Shown here in pieces: positions 10,492 through 21,347 of a stretch of 64,000 bases of DNA. Numbering within the stretch: the first letter of the stretch is position 1; every line of letters begins with the position of its first letter. Source of the DNA: Portulaca oleracea (lineage: Eukaryota; Streptophyta; Magnoliopsida; Caryophyllales; Portulacaceae). Position numbers and translations under genes: made by a program. The stretch lies in assembly GCA_029582165.1 (NCBI GenBank), contig CM055888.1, forward strand, positions 18,915,501 to 18,979,500. The letters run 5' to 3'. Below the pieces are notes generated by a model. The model made no database searches and was not told the DNA's origin. It was given only the letters and a program-made list of their open reading frames with translations.

Positions 10492-11331
10492 ATGGCTAGT
10501 GGAAGTAATCCATCGGATCCACCCACGACGTCCCAAGAAGAAGATGTAGAGTACATGAAACAAAGGATCGTTTACCTCTCCGATCAATTAAAGAAGTATA
10601 TGCATCTTCAACATAGAGAGATGCGTGATGATTCTTTTGTGAGAAAACCTCAAGAAGACGAGGAGGATGCTCAAAGTGAACGAAGTGCACGTCCAAGGAG
10701 GGAGGAACGTTTTGACTTCAAAGTGGAAATCCCCGAATTTGATGGTAATCTTGATCCCGAAAACTTCTTAGATAGGATGCAAACTTTTGAACGTGTTTTT
10801 GATCTTAAAGAAGTTCATGATGAGAAGAAAGTGAAGTATGTGGCCCTTAAGTTGCGAAAACATGCGTCCATTTGGTGGACCTATTTGCAAAAGAAGAGGC
10901 AAACTAAAGGGAAGGACAAGATCAAAACGTGGATTAAGATGAAGAAAAAGTTGCAAGAAAAGTTCCTACCACCAAGTTATCTCCAAGATATATTACAAAT
11001 TGCAACGTTTGGTTCAAGGAAGCAAAAGTGTTGAGGAGTACACAAAGGAATTTGAACATCTCCTTTGGCGTTGTGATCTCCAAGAAGATGAACCACAAAC
11101 TTTGGTACGTTTCTTATATGGTCTTAATGATTGGATTCGCAATATTGTTGAATTACATCCTTACCAATCTTTGGATGAGTTGAGTTCTTTGGCCTTGAAA
11201 GTAGAAAGGCAAAAAAAAGAAAGAGGAAAACAGACCATAAAGTACGAAACATCCTACAAACCCCCACAAAACACACGATCCTACACTCCACAACAAAAAT
11301 CCACATTCCCACAAAACAATCAAACACAAAA
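10492..11331 (+). pseudogene. Gag of element 2, N-terminal part
   Basis: The ATG at 10492 gives MASGSNPSDPPTT, a heptad-rich region (YMKQRIVYLSDQLKKYMHLQ) and a full capsid: FDFKVEIPEFDGNLDPENFL, KLRKHASIWW, KFLPPSYLQD. A 2-nt deletion near 10993 relative to element 7 shifts the frame. The second half (QGSKSVEEYTKEFEHLLW, YGLNDWIR) continues to 11331. There element 3 interrupts the Pro/Gln-rich linker; the gene resumes at 15386. Confidence 0.88.
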
Positions 11332-12195
11332 TGATGTATATTTGATGGCCATATACATCAAGGTCATCAAGGGAGACAACGCATACACACCATAGAAGCC
11401 AAATACTCACCTACATGGAAGAAGAGCTCACATCTCTTACATATCTCTCTACTTTGGAAGAATTCTACAAGGGTACTCAAGTAATTTGCTCTTTAACTCA
11501 AGAACCATAAAGCTACCATGGAAGATGTCCTAGAGTGAATTAATCTACATTCCAAGAGCTTTTCAATGGTTCAAGAATCTTTAGACTTGGTTAAGTATAG
11601 AGCAAGTTATGATCATTTGTAATCTAGCTTAGTTCATTTGTTTCTTTATGATGTAATCATTTGTATAGGATGATGTAAGCTAGATGGTTGTAGTTTCTTT
11701 CATATAACATGCCTAAGGGGGCCTCTACTAGTATAAATAGACCCCTTAGGGTGCCTTGTAGATTCATTCAATCATATATCAAATACAAAGTAAACACATG
11801 ATGTTTTCTCTCCAGCTTTGTGCTAGTCTCTTCGTTTCTCTTGAGGGAGGACAAAACTATCCCCTTCTTCTATCCAAGGTTGGCGTCCTTGGTGGTGATA
11901 GGAAGGAATTGAAGGTCTCTTGAAGGTGGTGTGCTTTTATCCTCCAAGAATCTTCAAAGCCATTATCAAGCATTCAACCATTCAAACGTCCATTTACATC
12001 TCGTCTAAAGACATCCATTCGTTCATCATTTTCATACATTTGGTAATCATCTTTCATAGTTCTTTCTATCTTTTCTATTCATTTCCATCCCATTTTTGAT
12101 TCTTAAGAACTTTGAGAAGCAAGATTCTTATCTTGGTTTTTAAAGATCCTTATATTGTTGTGTAATGTGATCATCCTTGATCCCATTATACATCA
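11332..12195 (+). repeat. 5' LTR of element 3 (864 bp)
   Basis: It opens with TGATGTATAT, a 9-nt loop and ATATACATCA, a perfect 10-bp stem, and ends TTATACATCA. TATAAATA near 11733 lies between CCTAAGGGGG and CCCCTTAGG. CATT/CATC-rich stretch near the end. Confidence 0.94.
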
Positions 12196-12199
12196 AAAT

Positions 12200-12211
12200 T
12201 GGTATCAGAGC
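12200..12211 (+). other. Primer-binding site of element 3
   Basis: TGGTATCAGAGC follows the LTR at the usual 4-nt distance. Confidence 0.92.
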
Positions 12212-12441
12212 TTAGGAGATTGATTCTCTTAGTTCTTGATCTATCTTTTACCATCTTTTCACCATCTTTCCTTCACAAATTCATCCCCCCATCATCCCCA
12301 TCTCAGGTCCACCAAGAACCACAAAAAGAACCCCCAAATCAAACTCAAAACCCACCTAAACACAATCCCCCTCTCGCCCTTCACCCCCACAAACCCCAAA
12401 ACCGTGAGTCTTGCAATCTTTTTGCACCAAGATTGTTCAAG

Positions 12442-14523
12442 ATGGAAGGTCCAAGCACTCTCACACCTACACTTACGGAGTCCCAAGAAGAGGTAGAAGC
12501 GATGAAGCAAAGAATCATCTATCTCAACGATCAACTAAAGAAATACATGCATCTACAACATAGGGTGAACGGAGGAGATAGTGAGACTAATGAAAGTGAT
12601 GAAGAGGTGCCACAAAGACGTCCCCCAAGGGAGGAGCGTTTTGACTTCAAAGTGGAGATCCCCGAATATGACGGTAATCTTGATCCTGAAAACTTTCTAG
12701 ATTGGATGCAAACTGTTGAACGTATTTTTGATCTTAAAGAAGTTGATGATGAGAAGAAAGTGAAGTATGTGGCTCTTAAATTGCGAAAACATGCGTCGAT
12801 ATGGTGGGCCAATTTGCAAAAGAAGAGGCAAGCTAAGGGCAAGGACAAGATTAGAACGTGGGATAAGATGAAAAGGAAGCTCCAAGAGAAGTTTCTACCA
12901 CCAAGTTATCTCCAAGATAACTACTACAAGTTACAACGATTGGTTCAAGGAAGCAAAAGTGTGGAGGAGTACACAAAGGAGTTTGAACATCTTCTTTGGC
13001 GTTGTGATATCAAGGAGAATGAACCACAAACTTTGGTATGTTATCTTTTTGGTCTTAATGATTGGATTAGATACATTGTTGAGTTGCAACCATACAAAAC
13101 CTTGGATGAGTTGAGTTCTTTATCCCTTAAAGTTGAAAGGTAAAAAAGAAATAAGGGTAAAGAAGCCTTGAACAAGTACCAAACTCCACAAGAATCATCC
13201 TACCCTACACACCCATACACGCCACAACAAAACCCTCCATTCCCCACAAAACAACCAAACACAAAAGCTCCACAAAATCAACCCCCGTCCATCCCAAAAC
13301 CCAACGTCCAAGAAGCCGAAAGTCTAGCCCCACGAAGATGTTTTCGTTGCCAAGGGTTAGGTCATTATGCCTCGGAGTGTCCTAACAAGAGAATTGTATC
13401 TTTGGTTGAATATCAAAGTGCTTTGTATGTTGAGCCGGAGTATAATGAAAGAAAGAATGAGGAGGAAGTAGTTGGTACAATTGACGTGAACGAGGAAGAA
13501 AAAGTGGAAGAGGAATGTATAGAAGAGCCGGATGAAGGAGAGTTACTTGTGGTAAGAAGGGACTTGGATGTAGTTCATGTGCCGAATGACCAAGAACAAA
13601 GGGAGGCTATCTTTCGCTCTCGTTGTACCATCAAAGGAAAAGTGTGCTCATTAATCATAGATGGAGGAAGTTGCACCAATGCGGCCTCTACAACAATGGT
13701 CAAGAAATTGCAATTGGAGGATATCCCTCATCCCACACCTTATACTATACGATGGCTAAGCCAAGGTCAAGACATTCGTGTGGATCAAAGGGTCTTGGTA
13801 AGTCTTTCAATTGGGAAGAGTTATAAAGATTCATTATGGTGTGATATTATTCCTATGGATACTTGTCATATTTTGTTGGGAAGACCATGGTTGTTTGATA
13901 GGAGTGTCATACATGATGGGAGAGCCAACACTTATACTCTCACTCTCAATCAAAAGAAGATCATTTTGACACCTCTAGCACCATCTTCTCGACCTAAGGA
14001 GGAAGAAAGCCACATTGTGTCGATTATGAAGGAGGAAGATCATGAGCATGAAGAGCATAAGGGCCTTATTCTTACAAACTTGGAGGAGAGCAATTCGGAT
14101 CCAAGCCACCACCCAATCTTGAGATTTCCTATGAGGCGAATCTTTCATGTGCACCCTAGAGATATCCACTTGGATCTCATGGTTGAAAAGCCAAGGCTTC
14201 GAAGGAACCAAGAAGCTAAAGTTATCAAAGTAGGTTGTTTCATGCTAAATGATGAAGGTAAAGTGGTGAAGCTTGACTTGAAAATTGAAAAGCTACATGG
14301 AGTCTCTATGTTCATGGTGAAAATTCCAGGATCCAAGTCTTATAATGCCCATGGATTACTTGGGAGAAAGATGAAGAAGTTTAGAAAAGGAGTATATAAT
14401 GATTTCAAGGCCTTTAAGAAGAAAGTTTGTATTTTTTTTTTTGTGAAGAAGGCAAGTAAGAGAGTTGATGCTCAAAGTTTGAGGATAAACTTTTTCAACC
14501 GGGGGAGTATGATGTATATTTGA
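12442..14523 (+). CDS. Gag-protease-tail polyprotein of element 3 (one in-frame stop)
   Basis: From the ATG at 12442 a single frame of 694 codons runs to 14523, broken only by TAA at 13141-13143, where relatives read CAA. Order: heptad region, full capsid (FDFKVEIPEYDGNLDPENFL ... HASIWWANLQKK ... QGSKSVEEYTKEFEHLLW), Pro/Gln-rich linker, zinc knuckle CFRCQGLGHYASEC, acidic stretch, protease with LIIDGGSCTNAAS and LLGRPWLFDR. Then comes a domain not found in autonomous relatives, with IFHVHPRDIHLDLMVE, VGCFMLNDEGKVVKLDLK and KGVYNDFKAFKKKV. The tail is shared with elements 1, 4 and 6. Apart from the stop all visible protease residues are intact. The function of the last about 150 residues is unknown. 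Confidence 0.85.
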
Positions 14524-15385
14524 TGGCCATATACATCAAGGTCATCAAGGGAGACAACCCATATAGACCATAGAAGCCAAATACTCACCTACATGGAAGA
14601 AGAGCTCAAATCTCTTACATATCTCTCTACTTTGGAAGAATTCTACAAGGGTACTCAAGTAATTTGCTCTTTAACTCAAGAACCATAAAGCTACCATGGA
14701 AGATGTCCTAGAGTAAATTAATCTACATTCCAAGAGCTTTCCAATGGTTCAAGAATCTTTAGATTTGGTTAAGTATAGAGCAAGTTATCATCATTTGTAA
14801 TCTAGCTTAGTTCATTTGTTTCTTTATGATGTAATCATTTGTATAGGATGATGTAAGCTAGATGGTTGTAGTTTCTTTCATATAACACGCCTAAGGGGGC
14901 CTCTACTAGTATAAATAGACCCCTTAGGGTGCCTTGTAGATTCATTCAATCATATATCAAATACAAAGTAAACACATGATGTTTTCTCTCTAGCTTTGTG
15001 CTAGTCTCTTCGTTTCTCTTGAGGGAGGACGAAACTATCCCCTTCTTCTATCCAAGGTTGGCATCCTTGGTGGTTATAGGAAGGAATTGAAGGTCTCTTG
15101 AAGGTGGTGTGCCTTTATCCTCCAAGAATCTTCAAAGCCATTATCAAGCATTCATCCATTCATTCAACCATTAAAACGTCCATCTACATCTCGTCCAAAG
15201 ACATCCATTCGTTCATCATTTTCATACATTTGGTAATCATCTTTCATAGTTCTTTATATCTTTTCTATTCATTTTCATCCCATTTTTTATTCTTAAGAAC
15301 TTTGAGAAGCAAGATTCTTATCTTGGTTTTTAAAGATCCTTATATTGTTGTGTAATGTGATCATCCTTGATCCCATTATACATCA
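14510..15385 (+). repeat. 3' LTR of element 3 (876 bp)
   Basis: Preceded by the purine tract AACCGGGGGAGTA. Same 10-bp opening hairpin as the 5' LTR. A 12-nt longer CATTCATC stretch near 15150 explains most of the length difference. Confidence 0.94.
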
Positions 15386-16132
15386 CAAAAGCACCACAAA
15401 ATCAACCACCATCCATCCCCAAACCCTACGTCCAAGACCCAAAACCCTTAGCCCCAAGAAGATGTTTTCGTTGTCAAGGCTTAGGACATTATGCCTCGGA
15501 GTGTTCTAATAAAAGAGTTGTATCTTTGGTGGAATATCAAAGTGCTTTGTATGTTGAACCGGAGTCTCATGAAAGTGAGAATGAAGAGGAGGAAAATGGC
15601 ACCATTGACGTGAATGAGGAAGAAGTAGAGGAGGCGGATGAAGGTGAAATGCTAGTAGTAAGAAGAGCCTTAAGTGTTGCTTGTATTCCAAACGAGCAAG
15701 AACAAAGGGAGAACATCTTTCACACAAGGTGTACCATTCAAGGCAAAGTGTGTTCATTAATCATTGATGGAGGAAGTTGCACTAATGCCGCTTCAACAAC
15801 CATGGTGAATAAGCTACAATTGGAGGTTAGTCCACACCCATCCCCCTACACAATTCAATGGCTAAGTCATGGGAAGGGAATTCGTGTGGTTCACCGTGTA
15901 CTATAAGTCTTTCCATTGGTAAAAACTACAAAGATTCTATTTGGTGTGACGTAATTCCAATGGATGCTTGCCATATTTTGCTTGGGAGACCTTGGCTTTT
16001 TGATAGGCATGTCACGCATGATGGAAGAATGAACACCTACACGATTGTTCTCAACAAAAAGAAGATCACATTGGCTCCTCTCTCACCATCATCGATCATA
16101 CGTCCCCAACAACAACCACAAAAGAAGGAGAC
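15386..16132 (+). pseudogene. Gag zinc knuckle and protease of element 2 (continuation)
   Basis: The reading resumes exactly where gag was split. It encodes the linker, CCHC knuckle CFRCQGLGHYASEC (15462-15503), an acidic stretch and the protease IIDGGSCTNAASTTMV (from about 15761), then LLGRPWLFDRHVTHDGRMN. A frameshift at about 15902 separates the two protease halves. At 16132 element 4 interrupts the linker to RT; coding resumes at 21348. Confidence 0.88.
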
Positions 16133-16910
16133 TGATGTATAATGGGATCACAAGATCTCATTACACAAAAGGGTTTAGGATCTTTAAGAGTGAAGATGAA
16201 AATCTCCTTTCTCAAAGTTCTTAAGAATCGAAAATGGGATGGAAAACAAATGGAAAGATAGAAAGAACTATTAAAGATGATTACCAAATGGGTGATTGAT
16301 GATGGACGAATGGTAATGAACGATTGGATGAATGAAACGAATGTGTAAATGAATGGAATGAATGAATACAATGACACCCTAGGGGGTCTATTTATACTAC
16401 TCTTAGGACCCCTTGGACGTGTACCTAGGGTTCAAGAAACCAAGAATCAACTATTACATCATATATCCTATTTATGACATCATAAACTCTAAAATACAAC
16501 TCTAAAAAGAAATTGCTATAACTCCTTCAATACTTGTCCGTTTTCAATGATTCAAAAACCATTGGAAAGCTTATTTAAAGAGCTCCAATCTGTCTTCTGA
16601 TGATTTCCTCAATAGACGTATGGATCTAGAGTTATAGAGCAAAATATCGAACTGTACTTGATGGAGTCCTTTGCTGCCGTGAGAGATGACTTCTCAATAA
16701 GGACTTGGGAGTTATTTATGCTCATTGATGTCCTCCAAATGTGAGAGTAACTCCATGTAAGCTAGAATACCATCAAGGTCCTTCATGCTTTCTTCCTTGA
16801 GCTAATAAACCCTTGTAGTTGTTGATACCCAAGGCGACATTTGTAGCTTCTAGCTGGATTGAGGTCCTTTAGCTAGGCCTTGATGTATATAGCTAGGCAA
16901 ATATACATCA
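16133..16910 (-). repeat. 3' LTR of element 4 (778 bp)
   Basis: In element orientation it opens TGATGTATAT, a 10-nt loop, ATATACATCA and ends TATACATCA. A TATA box (TATAAATA on the minus strand) lies near 16390-16397. Confidence 0.93.
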
Positions 16911-16959
16911 TTCTCCCCCGGTTGAAAAAGTTTGTCCTCAAACTTAGACAAAACTTCTT

Positions 16960-17718
16960 CTAAACCAGTACATAACACTTCTTCTTCCTTGTTTTCCTTC
17001 CTTCTTTATAAGATGTCTTCCCATATGTATTATTGACATCACTTCTCTTGTTCCTTCTTATGAGTTTACAACTTTTCTTCTTAAATGCCTTGAAATCATC
17101 ATAGATTCCTTTGATGCTTGACTTGAACTTCCACTTTCTTCCAAGTCTTCTCATGAATAAGCCAATGATATTATGGTGCTTCAAATCTCGTTTATTCATG
17201 GAGATTGTAGAAATCTCATATAACTTCTCAACTTCAAAGTATAGATTCACAAGCTTGTAACTCATGATGAAGACAATAGTAATATGGTGTTCCATCTTTG
17301 AAGGATGACCTTCAACGATCTTAATATCATCTTGACTTCCTTGAATCCTTGGCACTTCAACCATAAAATTCAAGCTTTCATCTCCATATGGTATAGAAGG
17401 ATTGCAAATGTCACAATATTGCAGCTTATACTCGATATCAACGATCATGCTAGGCCAGAAATAATACTCCTTCATATTGAAATATGTATTGAGTAGACAC
17501 AAATGATCAAAAGAACTTCCATGTACTTCCATGATCAAGATTTCACGAATTCCACTCCTTGGAATACACACTTGATTCCCTTTGAAAAGAAATCCATGAT
17601 CAATATAAAAGGATTGTTGAGGATGCTTCTCACATACCTTGTATACTTCTTTAAAATCATCATCATCTTCATACAACTCCTTGATATATTCAAGACTAAG
17701 TACTATTGAATCAAACAT
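16960..17718 (-). pseudogene. Integrase-derived frame of element 4, catalytic residues lost
   Basis: A 252-residue frame aligns with the integrase of elements 5 and 7 from the RNase H-integrase linker onward: EYIKELYEDDDDFKEVYKVC, GFLFKGNQVCIPRSGIREIL, an HHCC-like zinc finger (EVHGSSFDH to YCDICN) and the core. The core reads IKIVEGHPSKMEHHIT where active copies read VVVDRFSKMAHFIP, so the first catalytic Asp is Glu. The second (VSDRDSKF) is replaced by a sequence with MNKRDLK at the equivalent place. The active DGQTE region is gone. The C-terminus is the KGIYDDFKAFKKK tail. A 4-nt deletion relative to element 1 separates it from the preceding frame. Confidence 0.78.
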
Positions 17719-17729
17719 GTATCTCCTCG

Positions 17730-18986
17730 TTAACTTCCTTTAGTCAAAGGACTTGCTTCCTCCAAGTGACTTGATTTTGATGAACGAATCAAGTACTTCA
17801 TCTCAAAGCATAATGATGGCTTGATCTCCTTATCACATGAAACATACTCCAATACTTTGTAAGAATCACAAAGCTTAAGCATGAATCCTTCAAGATAATA
17901 ATCCTTTTGCTCAAATATCCTCATGATAGCAACAAGTATGAATGCTAAGCCATAAGCATGTATCTTCTTCTTTTCTCCACTTGGTATTTCACCAAAATAA
18001 TCCATGGGACAACTTCCTTGAGATAGGACTTCACCTTTCTCAACTCCATTTGTAATGAACAAATATGATGCAAGAATAGGGAATAAAAGAATATGACGAT
18101 CTTTAGCATCCCTTAAGAGACATAGTACCTCAAGTATAGATGCAAGTATGGACCCTTCTTGAATAATTCTTTTCTTCCTTTTGTTCACTTGAATTACTCC
18201 ATTTGATGAGATATGGTGAGATGGCATATTCTTGGACGAGAGGTAAGGACATTTCTCCAAGTACTTCTCCAATTCTCCATGTGGCTTCTTATGCTTCGCT
18301 AAGGCTAACTCCAAAGGATTTACATACTCCTTTCTACTTCTACTACATACAAAAATGTTATCAAAGTATACAAATACAATCTCTTTACATTGCAATGGTA
18401 CATACTCTTTCAAAATATGTTGTATACTATGACAATCAAGGACATTGATGTAGTTATCCATGAATTGCGCTTGATCCTTTGCATAGACCATTCGGTGATG
18501 AATCATAGGATTTGGTGGCAGCCTTTGATGCATGATAATACTCATGGAAGAGAAACGTACCAAAAGAGATAAGTGAGAGAGGTCACTTGTTGATGGTGCT
18601 TGTCTTTCATCCAAATATTCACAAATGAGAACAAGTGATGGTAAAGGATCTTGATCCTTTATAGGCCCACGGTTTCCAACCTCCATTGGTGAAAGAATGA
18701 GACTCCTTGGTTCTTCAAATTCATGATACTTATTCTCCATAAGTGCCATAAGAGTACTTTGATCCTCCTTGAGCCGTGAGACACAAGGTGGTAATAAGGA
18801 CGCCTCTTGGAGCATGATACTCCTATCATACAACTTTGATTCTTCCAACAAAGTATAACAAGAATCCATAGAAGTAATATTACAATATAATGAATCTTTG
18901 CAAATCTTGTAAAAAGCAAGACTTACTAAACTTCTTGGATCCATATGAAGATCATTGCCATGGTGTGAATAACTCTTCATTTGCAA
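17730..18986 (-). pseudogene. PR-RT-RNase H-derived frame of element 4, catalytically dead but open
   Basis: A 418-residue open frame aligns over its whole length to Pol of active relatives: LVSLAFYKICKDSLYCNITS (protease C-terminal part), MDNYINVLDCHSIQHIL (RT fingers/palm), FVYFDNIFVCSRSRKEYV (YFDD changed to YFDN, 18357-18368), EKYLEKCPYLSSKN, then the RNase H region LFITNGVEKGEV to LCDSYKVLEYV. Most catalytic acids are replaced, yet the frame is uninterrupted for over 1.2 kb. The same substitutions occur in element 1. This suggests the protein was kept for some other role; alternatively the ancestor decayed recently and then amplified. Confidence 0.75.
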
Positions 18987-18989
18987 TTC

Positions 18990-20246
18990 TTAGACATTTG
19001 TTGTAGCGAGGCTAATATCTTGGTCAAGATCAATGTCAACGTCAATGATGGCACAACTTTCTCCTTCTCGGATCAATGAACACATTTCATCACGTAGCTC
19101 TTCTCCATTCAATTCTTCTACTTCCTCTACTTCAAGATCCTCCTTTATGTGTACTTCATTTACTTCTTTAGCCATGCTACTACATACTTCTTGAACTTGC
19201 TCATTTTCAACAAAAACATCACATTCGGCAAATTCAACTTCTTCATTCACGCCTTCCTCCTCATACAATGGGTTGTCATATACTTGAAACTCCTCATTAT
19301 TCTCCTCATACAATGGATTGTCATACACTTTAAACTCATCTTTAGGCACGCTACATACTACATTAACTTCCACATTCGTGCCAAGGTTATCACATACTTC
19401 ATGAACATCCTCATACACGTCAAATACATCAAATGATTCACTTTCAAATTCTGGTTGCTCATAGGATGATGTTTGACATACACTTTCAACATGATCAAAA
19501 CTTTGGCAAGATAGACTTGTACTTTGGTCAATGATTTCCTCGTCTTGGACAATAGGAATGGGGAGGTTTAGGGGCTGTTTTGTGGAGCTTTGGATAGTAG
19601 GTGTGGGGAGGTTTAGGGGCTGTTTTGTGGAGTGATGGGCAATAGGTTGTTGGGGTTGTTTTGTAGGCGTTTGGACGAGAGGTTTGGGACGAGTTTGTGG
19701 CTTAGTTTCAAGGTCCTTGGCGTGGTATTGTTGGGATGATTTGTGAGGTCTTTGTTGTATATGGGTTCTGTCCAAGAGTTCTTTACTCTTTACTTGAATT
19801 TCAACATCAAGAGCTAAAGAACTTAACTCTTTCAAGTTTGTGTAAGATTGATATACAACAACACGCCGAATGTAATCATTAAGACCAAGAGAGTAACATA
19901 CCAAAACTCGTTGATCATTCTCCTTAAGAGCATATTTCCATAGTTGCCGCCTGAATTCTATTGTATATTCAACCACGTCCTTGCTCCCTTGCTCCATTAT
20001 TTCAAGCTTGTTGATGTAATCTCCTTTGTATTTGTATGGCAAGAACTCTTCTTGAACTTTATTTCCATTCTTCTTGCTGGAAGGTTTACTCAATTCATAA
20101 GGTGCTTCATATTCAACCTCATAAGGATGTATCTCACGTGAATTTGCTCTTCTTGATCCCTTTTGAAGGATCCCAAGTTCTTCCATTTGTTTGGTGAGAT
20201 CATCAAGTTGTTGCTCCAAGCGTTTCAATTCACTTGGTGAATTCAT
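18990..20246 (-). CDS. Shortened Gag plus dead protease of element 4
   Basis: From the ATG at 20246 (MNSPSELKRLEQQLDDLTKQ) the frame has the heptad region, the C-terminal capsid half (QGSKDVVEYTIEFRRQLWKY, SLGLNDYIRRVV), a Pro/Gln-rich linker with a repeated HSTKQPLNLPTPT-type unit, a zinc knuckle that lost its first Cys (SLSCQSFDHVESVC), and acidic repeats with YDNPLYEE. It ends in the protease remnant CSLIREGESCAI, where active copies have CSLIIDGGSCTN. A TAA at 18990-18992 separates it in frame from the next reading frame; element 1 has CAA there, so this is a point nonsense change. Confidence 0.75.
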   Translation of the reverse strand: MNSPSELKRLEQQLDDLTKQMEELGILQKGSRRANSREIHPYEVEYEAPYELSKPSSKKNGNKVQEEFLPYKYKGDYINKLEIMEQGSKDVVEYTIEFRRQLWKYALKENDQRVLVCYSLGLNDYIRRVVVYQSYTNLKELSSLALDVEIQVKSKELLDRTHIQQRPHKSSQQYHAKDLETKPQTRPKPLVQTPTKQPQQPIAHHSTKQPLNLPTPTIQSSTKQPLNLPIPIVQDEEIIDQSTSLSCQSFDHVESVCQTSSYEQPEFESESFDVFDVYEDVHEVCDNLGTNVEVNVVCSVPKDEFKVYDNPLYEENNEEFQVYDNPLYEEEGVNEEVEFAECDVFVENEQVQEVCSSMAKEVNEVHIKEDLEVEEVEELNGEELRDEMCSLIREGESCAIIDVDIDLDQDISLATTNV

Positions 20247-20548
20247 GAAAAGATCTTTTAGAAGACACAGAATATGATGAATCTTGATGAAGAAAGACTT
20301 CAAGCAAGACTCACGGTTTAGTGGGGAATGTAGGGGACGAAATGGGGAATGTGTTTAGGCTAGGTTTGAGTTTGGTTTAAGGTATTTTTTTGTGGAGTTT
20401 ATGGTTCTTTATGAGTTCTTGATGAGTTCTTGATGAGTTCTTGGAAGAACTTATGGGTGGCGTGAGAATGGTGGGATGGTGGGGGATGGATTTGTGGTGG
20501 AAAGATTGTAAAAGATGATATCAAGAACCACAAGAATCAATCTCCTAG

Positions 20549-20560
20549 GCTCTGATACCA
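20549..20560 (-). other. Primer-binding site of element 4
   Basis: GCTCTGATACCA on the plus strand, the reverse complement of TGGTATCAGAGC, 4 nt from the 5' LTR. Confidence 0.92.
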
Positions 20561-20564
20561 ATTT

Positions 20565-21342
20565 TGATGTATAATGGGATCACAAGATCTCATTACACAA
20601 AAGGGTTTAGGATCTTTAAGAGCGAAGATGAAAATCTCCTTTCTCAAAGTTCTTAAGAATCGAAAATGGGATGGAAAACGAATGGAAAGATAGAAAGAAC
20701 TATGAAAGATGATTACCAAATGGGTGATTGATGATGGACGAAGGGTAATGAACGATTGGATGAATGAAACGAATGTGTAAATGAATGGAATGAATGAATA
20801 CAATGACACCCTAGGGGGTCTATTTATACTACTCTTAGGACCCCTTGGACGTGTACCTAGGGTTCAAGAAACCAAGAATCAACTATTACATCATATATCC
20901 TATTTATGACATCATAAACTCTAAAATACAACTCTAGAAAGAAATTACTATAACTCCTTCAATACTTGTCCGTTTTCTATGATTCAAAAACCATTGGAAA
21001 GCTTATTTAAAGAGCTCCAATCTGTCTTTTGATGATTTCCTCAATAGACATATGGATCTAGAGTTATAGAGCAAAATATCGAACTGTACTTGATGGAGTC
21101 CTTTGCTGCCGTGAGAGATGACTTCTCAATAAGGACATGGGAGTTATTTATGCTCATTGATGTCCTCCAAATGTGAGAGTAACTCCATGTAAGCTAGAAT
21201 ACCATCAAGGTCCTTCATGCTTTCTTCCTTGAGCTAATAAACCCTTGTAGTTGTTGATACCCAAGGCGACATTTGTAGCTTCTAGCTGGATTGAGGTCCT
21301 TTAGCTAGGCCTTGATGTATATAGCTAGGCAAATATACATCA
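20565..21342 (-). repeat. 5' LTR of element 4 (778 bp)
   Basis: Same boundaries and hairpin as the 3' LTR. Followed at 21343 by the second GAGAC copy and the resumed RT linker of element 2. Confidence 0.94.
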
Positions 21343-21347
21343 GAGAC

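Larger units (their letters stand above)
11332..15385 (+). mobile_element. Element 3: nonautonomous gag-PR element in gag of element 2
   Basis: LTRs at 11332-12195 and 14510-15385, target duplication CAAAA at 11327-11331 and 15386-15390. The interior of about 2.3 kb encodes Gag, an intact-looking protease and a C-terminal domain, but no RT, RNase H or integrase. The LTR pair is nearly identical apart from a 12-nt indel and scattered substitutions, so insertion was recent and needed enzymes from another element. Confidence 0.95.
16133..21342 (-). mobile_element. Element 4: nonautonomous element with dead Pol, in element 2
   Basis: It is inserted on the minus strand. LTRs at 20565-21342 (5') and 16133-16910 (3') are both 778 bp and differ at roughly ten positions by eye. 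The target duplication GAGAC is at 16128-16132 and 21343-21347. The interior holds three long frames: shortened Gag, a PR-RT-RNase H-derived frame and an integrase-derived frame. The polypurine tract is at 16911-16925 on the minus strand. This is the better preserved of the two dead-Pol copies. Confidence 0.95.
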
